This document shows positions 52,901 through 62,600 of a stretch of DNA of 64,000 bases, piece by piece. Made by a program: the position numbers and the translations under genes. The notes under the pieces were generated by a model. The model was given only the letters and a program-made list of their open reading frames with translations, was not told where the DNA came from and made no database searches. Origin of the DNA: Bagarius yarrelli. Taxonomy: Eukaryota; Chordata; Actinopteri; Siluriformes; Sisoridae. The first letter of the stretch is position 1, and every line of letters starts with the position of its first letter. The DNA is taken from positions 768,532-832,531 of the forward strand of contig VCAZ01000124.1 in NCBI GenBank assembly GCA_005784505.1, in the 5' to 3' direction.

Positions 52901-55900
52901 CAGACTGCTTGTATCATGGTCAAGTGTGCCCTGTGAGCATTCTTATCTGCTTTGTCTCACGGGCCCTCTTTTCTCCTCTCAGCAACTTTTTAGCATGCAT
53001 TGCATGTTGGGTGATCAGTGTCTGTTTACCCGTTGTCCCAGGTGATACATGAGCTCTTTAATCTTTTAGCAATGTCCTCTTTCAGTCCATTGAGGTAGCT
53101 ATTTCTCAGATTAGCTTTCATAACTGGACCAGGTATTGCATCAATGTCATTTGGTCTTTCCAGTCCACTGTGTGCATCATGGATCTCCGTAAGTCTCGCA
53201 AGATACTGTATCACTGTCTCACCCTCTTGCTGTTTGCTTATTGCTATTTTAGTCATGTCAGTTCTAAGTGGAAATGCTGCTTCAAAGGACTGGTCCATCT
53301 GGGCGGGAGGCAATCCAGATCAGAATCTAAATTTTGATTCAAACATTGTAAAGAGTGCTAGTGGAAAAGGCAGATTTAGAAGTGCCAGTTTTTTTCTACT
53401 GTTTTTCTGACACGTGAATTTAATTCAGTCAACCACATCATATTATAAGCCTTTCAACCCTACTCCTCTTTCCTTTTTGTTTCTTGCCATACTCAAGCTA
53501 CTTTTAACTGTTCTATCTGTCTCTCACTGAAACTGCCCTTCTCTGGAAATCCACACTCCATCCACATACTGTTTTTACGGATTGAGAACCATAATTAGTC
53601 AACATAAAATGTACATTTGGATGTTTACTAAGTGTCATAAAAATCATTATCACTATTTTTACCTCGTCCAATACCTATAATTTAAACTCTTTTCATGAAT
53701 GATATGACTGATTAATTTGTTTTACCTTTTTTCTTGATGATGTATTGTACATGTTCACAAAATCGTTATTGGACATGTTTCACATGTTCACAAATCGTGT
53801 CCGCTTCGAGGTGTTTTTCATCTACAAAAAACGTAGTTTCCTAAACAAGAACTGCGCATTCAGGTGTTCCAAACACTTCAGTAGAATTCTTGAACCTAAA
53901 TTCTACTTCCCCAAATTCAATCACTCAATCATTCTTTTTTCCAAAAGGATAATTACTGTGAATTACAATTTGAATTTATTTACCTTAACTCAGAAGGACT
54001 TACGAGGGACTTCGGCGCTGACGCAGTGTCTGTGATTCCCTCAATCTCCCTCTACCAATAGCCAATTTTTGTAGTCGGACGAAGTAAAAAATCCCATTTC
54101 ACAGGATGATTTAAAACTTTTAGATTCCAACTAATAAAATTAATCATGGGCCCTGCATTTCCCATTAAGCTTCTGCTTCGGTCATTAGAAAACTTAGTAA
54201 ACAAAGCACTAAGAGCACAACCCAATAAATCATGACAGTGAAAAACAAAAGACAAACCATTCAAAAAATGAAGTCTGATAGGTCCCAAACCCTAGCTACC
54301 TAAATTAACCTGATGGCTGTAACATCCTTTGCAAAATGTGCAATATGTTATATAACGACAAAGGGGAACCACTTTAGTGTCTAATAAACCAGCCCCTTTC
54401 TAGCCCCCTGTTGTAAAAAAAAAAAAATAATAGTAATAATGCTATTATAATAATAACAGTAAACAGCATCAGCAGAACCCTATAAATGTCTTTATATATA
54501 CATCCATAAAAACACCACTTACCCACCACCATTGTCACTTAGGTCACACTTTCTCTGTTGAACTGTTGAAGTAAATGACATATCTGCACTAAAAGTAAGA
54601 TGCATATTAAAAGTTCTGTAATGTGAGACCAAGGCATATCCTTCTGTATAATAAATAAATAAAGAGTCTCATTGACTTGAGCACTGGTCTACCTTGGAAA
54701 AAGGTAAAGCCCAAACACTTTGTGGGTTCCTCACCTTCAATCATGGACTTTTCAAAGGCTATTGCTTTGTCTGGGTCCAAAAACTCCTTGTTGAGATTCG
54801 GAGTCGAGCTGGGAACATTATCCTGTAATGAACATCACTTTTACCTTGGAGCAAGTTTCTGACATCATTGAAATCCTGGCTCTGGCCACATTTGCAGTGT
54901 AGTCCAGAAAAATGGCTACCGTCTAACGTTTACATTACAGCAGGCCTTGGCGGAGCTCGGCAGAGGACTTCTCCGCAGTCCTGTCAGTAGTGGAGTTTAG
55001 CGATAATTACTCTGGGTATTCCATTAGACCTCTGTGGTCAATTAAGTTGTCTTTCTCAAGGTTTAGAGATTCTTTCAGGAGTTTAGAGACTGGTATGCCC
55101 ACAATGCGAACATTGCATCTCTGCATCCTTCCTTTCAAGTCGTCACTGTTTTCCTTCAAGTCCAAGTGTTCAGAAAAAGCATTTATAAGTTCCGCCTTGA
55201 AAATACCAGTGATATCTTCTATCAAAAGTGGCTAAAATATCTGCTTTCCAATCCTCTGTGTCCTTCACTGATTTTTCGCTGTAAAATGGGAGGTGAGTCG
55301 CCGGAGGTGAAGGAGGCTTGTGTTGAGGATGCCTCCAGCCTAGCGCTTGCAGGGCCACTATATTTATATTTACGCAGTTTATTCACGATTAGAATAGCCA
55401 ACACAGATAGCAGTTGATCAGAATACTGTTATAGGTATTACAAAACAATGTCCACAATAAGTTAGCCAAAAAAGCAGCCAGACTGGAGCTAAGTCACACA
55501 CGTCTTACTCCATTGTATGCTCACCAGTGCCCCTTAGTAACAGTTTTTAATCCCTTACTTTTTTTAAGTTTATTTTTGTTTTAACAGACTATTATATTTA
55601 AAAGTATAATTTAAAAATACCTTTTTGTATCATTCAAAATCAATTAATCAACTCTGAACTGTGCTTATGTTTAAGTTGTTAGTTGCCTGACCTGTTACTG
55701 ACACAGGTACTTAATCCTCACACTCTGCAGGTTGTGTGCTTGTGGAGTCTCAGATAAAGACTGTGCTGCTCTGAGTTCAGCCCTGAGATCAAACCCCTCA
55801 CACCTGAGAGAATTGAATCTGTCCGCAAATCACCACAGAGACTCAGGAATAAAGAGTCTCAGTGCTGTACTGGAGAATCCTCACTGTAAACTAGAGACAC

Positions 55901-56561
55901 TGAGGTAAGATCATCTCTGTAAGAGTCACATGACCTGCTCCTCAGACAAACACATTCTATAATAATAATAATAACAGTTCTCTAATAGTTGTATTTTTTA
56001 TGTTTAACAGTTTCAAGCATGTAATTAAACAAAATGAATTTTGTATCTTTTTAAAAGTAACATCAGTTCCCACTAAAAGAGTTCCCACTGTGCATCCTTG
56101 ACTTTGTCAGTAGAGTGTGTTATTGTGTCTGTGCAGATTATTTCAGTGTCAAATATCAGTTGAAGGCTGTGCTGCACTGACTTCAGCTCTGAGATCAAAC
56201 CCCTCACACCTGAGAAAACTAGATCTTTCTTGGAGTCTATTTGGAGATTTGGGAATGAATTGTCTCTCTGCTGTACTGGAGAATCCTCACTGTAAACTAG
56301 AGTCACTGAGGTACGATCATCTCTCTGAGAGTCACATATCTTACTCACATTCGGACTTTGATTATCTTAACTGCAAATTGGTAATGATGCAAAATACATC
56401 CATCATTTTTATTATTACTGTAATAAATGTTTACTTTATTTCCATGTCTTCCACCCAATAAACGAGTTAAATTCAGGGTAGGAGATTTGGTTTAAAACAT
56501 TTTTTGTTCTGCTGGTTGAAAGTCTCTTTACATCTCGATAGCAGTCATTAAGTTAAGTGTT

Positions 56562-56651
<90 letters not shown>

Positions 56652-59600
56652 GTAAAAGGTGTAGGACCCAAAAATGTTTGTCCAATGAAAAGGTTCAGAA
56701 TATTATGATAGGCTTACCTACCTGCTTGTCAACATATTTATTTGCATCCCTCTGCACACAATGTTTGCACAGACAGGATACGTCATTAGCCAATGTATTT
56801 GATTGTGTGGTAAAAAATTGGCTTGTATGAGGATGTACAAAATTTATGTGCACTTTTATTTAACAAAGGTGTAAAAAATGCCACCAGAAATAGAATGGAG
56901 TTGGCGTTCCTTTTAAGTTTAATGACTGGAGAGTTTTTGGGCTAGAAACCATCAACCCTGTTTAAAATTACATTTGGTGTGTTGTTTTCATGCTGGAGTT
57001 GATTACAGGAGTCAAGGTATCTGAAAGCTTCAGCAGCAGCGTGTAATGCTCAGACAAGATGAACTGAGAATAACACATTAGAAAACTATTTTTATGTTTA
57101 TTATTTTAGTACTGGTACAAACCGTACTATAAAGTTTTCTAATGTGTTGTACTCAGTTCATCTTGTCTGAGCATCTTCATACTTTCAGGAGGGGTGGTTT
57201 TGTAAAATTTCAGTTTATATAGAAGCACTTCAAATATATTATAAACATTTAAAACACCATAAGAAATATTTGAATTGCTTCCAAATATATATATATATAT
57301 TCATATATTATTCATCGTTATATCAGTTGTACTTTAGAATCTTTAGTAGATCCTCTGGGAACTTTTTCACAGTATTTGGACATACTAATCACCTCACATA
57401 CTGTTTCTTACACACTATATAGTATGAAAGTATGTGATTTGGGATGCAAGTTTAGATAAGCCTGAATTTCTTGATTCAGGATAAGATAAAGTTTAAAGTT
57501 TGACTTTGTAGCACTGTGGCCCCCTTGGAACTGAGTTTGACTCCCCTGATCTAAACATTTTATTGTAAAGGTTCACACATCAGAAACTGGTGATGTGGCT
57601 CTCATCTCACAGCGGTCATATGAGAAGCCAAAGTCTACCCAGAGACTAAAGTGTTAGTGAAAAGTACATCATTGTTTTTCTGCAGGTTGTGTCTTTGTGA
57701 AATCTCCAACAAAGGCTGTGCTGCTCTGTGCGCAGCTCTAATAACAAACCCCTCACACCTGAGAGAACTGGATCTGTCTAAGAATAAAATGAATGTCTCA
57801 GGATTGAAGAGTCTCTCTGCTGTTCTGGAGAATCCGTACTGTAAACTAGAGACCCTGAGGTAAAATCATCTCACTGAGAGTCACCGGACCTGCTCCTAAG
57901 ACACATTTTAAAATACGACTTAAGGTTTTTGGTTCAGTATCAACAGAGGTGGGTCAAATATTAAAAAACTGTAGTCAAGTAAAAGTACAAGTACTTATAA
58001 ATATATTTAAAAGTAACAATCTTAATATTTCTTAATAGTACTCAAATAAGAGTAAAAAAGTATCCAATGAAAAACTACTTAAGTAGTTAATAGTTGTCAT
58101 CTGATTAACATAAAGGAAAACCCCTGTATTTTAAACTACTTGGAAAGTTCCCTATCCCCCAAAGTCTCTCTGTTCTGCTTATATAAAACGGTTAAAGTAA
58201 AATAAAGCCAATCGCAGTCTCTGACCTGTCATTTGCAATAAAACCTCAAACACACTCAGATGTTTTTCTAACATTTAACAATGTCTTTATTGTCTTTCTT
58301 TTAAAAGAAGCTTTTTTTAAAACATACCCTATTTTCACATTTTATGTTTATGTACATGCATTATTTAGGTTGGAATGAAATGAAATACAATATTTTAAGA
58401 TTTTGTATGGATGTTTTACACTTGGGGTGTCTGGATTTTTGTGTAAAAACAGTTATAGGTCGCTGTTTAGTTTTGTTAAAAATGGATATAAAAATGTGCA
58501 GATGTTTAGAATGTGTGTTTGTTCATAAACGTGTGATTGTAGTGTTCACAAGATATCTGTAAATGCTTGCACGTGATTATAAAGAAAAATATTCGGACGG
58601 TGTGTGAAATGTGGTTTTACGATAAGGTGCCAATAAGGTGCACAATAGACACCAAATGTTTATAAATTGGGTTCATATAGGCATTAAATAGCCTGGAATT
58701 CACATATGCTGTGATGTTCATGTTCATTTTGTTGCACACAGCAAAAATTGCATATGAAACCATTCTTTTTGACATCTTGTAGTGAAAACATGCTACCTAT
58801 GACTTGCAGACGTCTTCCTCCAGCCATCATCTTCCAGCTAAATTCACTAAACGTCACGCAAGGCTTGCGAACAATTCCTATAACCTAATTAGTTTTTTAA
58901 ATCTCATATTTCTTACAGTTTGACAGTAATAGGCACACCTCCAAATGTAGTAAAGTTTTTCCACTTAAAATGTATTTGAGTGAAAGTAAAAGTACTCATC
59001 TTTAAATATATTCTAAACGATAAAGTCACCCAAAAAATTTATCCAAGTAAATGTAACAAAGTAAATGTAATTTCTTTCTACCCACCTCCAAGAATCAATT
59101 ATTTGAAGTATTTTTTTTAGTAGATTCCAAATTTTGGTTGTTTTTGTAAATTATTTGGTTAAACTGACTTTTTAGTTTGTTAATGTTTAGGTTTTGTCAT
59201 ATGAACTTGTTTATCATGATTTCTAAGGGGTAAACAAACAACTTTTTAACCTATCACACAATAAACAAATTATAGAATCTCTTATTTAACATATTTAATT
59301 ATTAGTTATTGTTGTTTAATGTATTACAATTTACATAAACACACAGTGATTCAAACCTGTAGTGACTGCTGATAAATTTCATGATTTATTTTGTCTTGAC
59401 TTGGGAGAATAAAGAGTGTTATTGTCTTTCTGCAGGTTGGAATGTTGTGATATTGTAGATCAGGGCTGTGCTACTTTGGCATCAGCTTTAAGATCAAATC
59501 CCTCACACCTAAGAAAACTGGATCTGTCTAGGAATTATCTTGGAGATTCAGGCGTTGAGAGTCTTTCTGCAGTACTGGAGAATCCTCACTGTAAACTGGA

Positions 59601-62600
59601 GAAACTCAGGTGAGTTCATATCTGTCAAAGACTCCGAAATAGTTTTAGTCACATAATTTTTTCAGAAAAAATATATTCTGCATTTTTAATAGTGTACACT
59701 GTCAGATTATGAGAAAAAATATTAACAAAAATTCAATCAACTACATAATAACCTATAGTAAAAATAATAATAGTAATAATATTCTACACCTAAGCAACAA
59801 CAAATATAAAATCACATTAATTTAAATAAATAAAATGTATAAAGTGTTATGTATAAAGTGGTCTATAAGCGTGATATTACATTTTGCAGTTTCTTTTAAA
59901 ATTGTCTGAAATATGTTTCCATATGTCTCAATGTAATTTTAATTGGTAAGTATCCACTAACTGAACATATGTAAACATTAGTATGGTTTAGGCAAGTTTG
60001 TAAAGGGAAAGAGGTCAGAATTAGGATTAGCATGTGTGTCTTGGTGATAGAGAAATAGGAAGAGAGAGAGAGAAAGAAAGCGAGCATAGCATATCAGCTA
60101 TGGCTCAGTACACACCACAAGATAATTGGGCTGATTTTACTTCCGTCAATCCTAAGTAATGTCCCAATGATCTTTTTTGGTTCTAAATATTGTTTTATCT
60201 CTTCGGAAGAACATTGGTATTCTTAAGGTTAAATATTTACGTTTAGAAATCCTGCTGTGTGGGGGGAACCCCAAAGAAAAACGAGCAACCGACTGGTGCA
60301 TTTTATGAAGATAAAGCGGAGGGTTGACATTGGTCTAAAGTGAAACAACTAGAAGGTGCTAATGTCAGAATTTTTAGGGAATTTTTGAATGCATACTTTT
60401 GACCCAATTGAAACACAAACACACATAAATAAATTTACCTTCATAAATAAATTAACCTTAAACCTATGGTTAGGGTTCACGATTATGTTTCTATATTTCA
60501 ATGTGTACGTTTAATGAGTAAAAGCTTTATTGTCTGTTAACTTAACTGAAAAAGTGAAAAGTGTCACTCTGCAGGTTGTGTGGCTGTGGTGTCTCAGCTG
60601 TCGGTTGTGCTGCTTTCACATCAGCTCTGATATCAAACCCTTCAAAGCTGAGAGAACTAAATCTGTCTTGGAATTATCTCACAGATTTAGGAGTGAAGTA
60701 TCTCTCAGCTGTACTAGAAAATCCTGACTGTAGACTAGAGACACTGAGGTAAGATCATCACTATATAATCAATAAATGAGACTTATAAACATAATTTGTA
60801 AATGATTGTAAATGACACACAAACCACCCATGTATGTGTAATTAGTTGCAAGCATGCAAATGCAAGCATTTATAATTCAAACTTATTTAGCATTACACAT
60901 TTTTACTTTACAGACTAAAAAACTCAAGTCACCTTTATTATATAGTGCAACAATTTTGTCAGAGCAGCTTTACAGACTCAAGTAGGACAATAGTGTATCA
61001 TTGCAAGAACAATATTTAACACTCATCAAAACATTCAGTTCAGTTCAATTAGTATAGTTATTGGCAGTGGTGGCTTGAAAGGTTAAGGGGCTAAGATGTT
61101 TATTGGAAGACCAGGAAAACTTGGGTTCAAGCCCCATCGCCGGCAGTCTGCCACTGTTTGGTCCCTGCGCAAGACCCTTATTCTGCTCCAGGGCGCTGTA
61201 TTATAGCTAACTCTGTGCTCTGACCCCAACTTTCTAAAATGGGATATGCGAAGAAACAAAGTTCACTGTGTCTATGACAAATAGGCATTTACATTTACAT
61301 CTATGTGTGCTTATTGACTTGTTTCATTCCAAATTTATTTTTCCTTAGCTGTTATTATAGCCTCAACTCTTCTGTGAAGTATTTCCACAAGATTATAAAG
61401 TGTAGCTGTGTTTTTTTTTTATAAGTGACGTTATTATTGATGACAGACACGAAAACCTGGGTGTTCAATCAGTGGTCCAGTTGATGCAAAAATAATTTAC
61501 TGGGATTAGGGTCTGGGTTCTTTGCAGGACAAGCAGATTTTTAATGTTAATATTACTCAGGTCAAATACTATTACTACCACAAGCTATGCACTTTAAAAA
61601 ACATACTAAAATTGCTGAATCGGTGGCTAACAAGAATTCAGATGATTTGTGTTATTGTCTCTCTGCAGGTTGTGTGATTGTAATATATCAGATAAAGGTT
61701 GTGCTGATCTGAGTTCAGCTCTGAGATCAAACCCTTCACACCTGAGAGAACTGGATCTGTCTAAAAATGAACCCAGAGATTCAGGAGTGAAGAGTCTCTC
61801 TGCTGTACTACAGAATCCTCAGTGTAAACTGGAGACACTGAGGTAAGGTCATCTCTCTGACAGTCACATGATCTGCTCCTCAGTAATACACACTCGCAGC
61901 GTTTTGTCACATTTAATGCTCACGGCAAAGCATTTTGGTGAGAATTCACACAGCTGTTCATACTTAAGCATGTATTGACACATTCTGACTTCGGTGGGTT
62001 GTAGACCAGTCAACTCGGCTTTTCAGAGTAGCAGAAGAAATAACACAGGTCTGCATTGCAGTCTTGGTGGTAAATAAGTGACAGGAATTTGGAGCAACAA
62101 ATTCTATTTACATTTATTGCCATTTGGCAGACATCCTTATTTAGACTCACTTACATTTATTTTATTAATAAAAATAAGCAATTAAACCACTCAAATAAAA
62201 GCTTTGCATTGCATTTGGTGATATATATGGATATAAATGCTCGGCCATGGAAACCCATTCCATGAAGCTCTCTCCGCACTGTTTGGAGGTCTGCGCTGAC
62301 CACACAAAGTTCGGAGGTCGTGCCAACCATGCTCTGAGACCCTATTACTTTTGGTCATTTGTTGTTCCCAATTGCTGCCACTTATAATACCATTTAAGTT
62401 AATTATATATTATATATTAACAGTTGACCATTTATATTTAGTGGTGAAAAAAATTACATTACATTAGATTCAACTTTATTGTCATTGTGCAGATTACAGT
62501 TCAGAGCCAATGAAATTCAGTTAGCATCTAACCAGAATTGAAAATAGTAATGTGTGTATATAAAAAAAACCAAAATAAATATCTAAATATAAATATAATA

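Noticed and set aside
58344..58562. 72-codon frame in the LRR12-13 intron
   Set aside because: Inside the hAT element, without transposase motifs; AT-rich chance frame.
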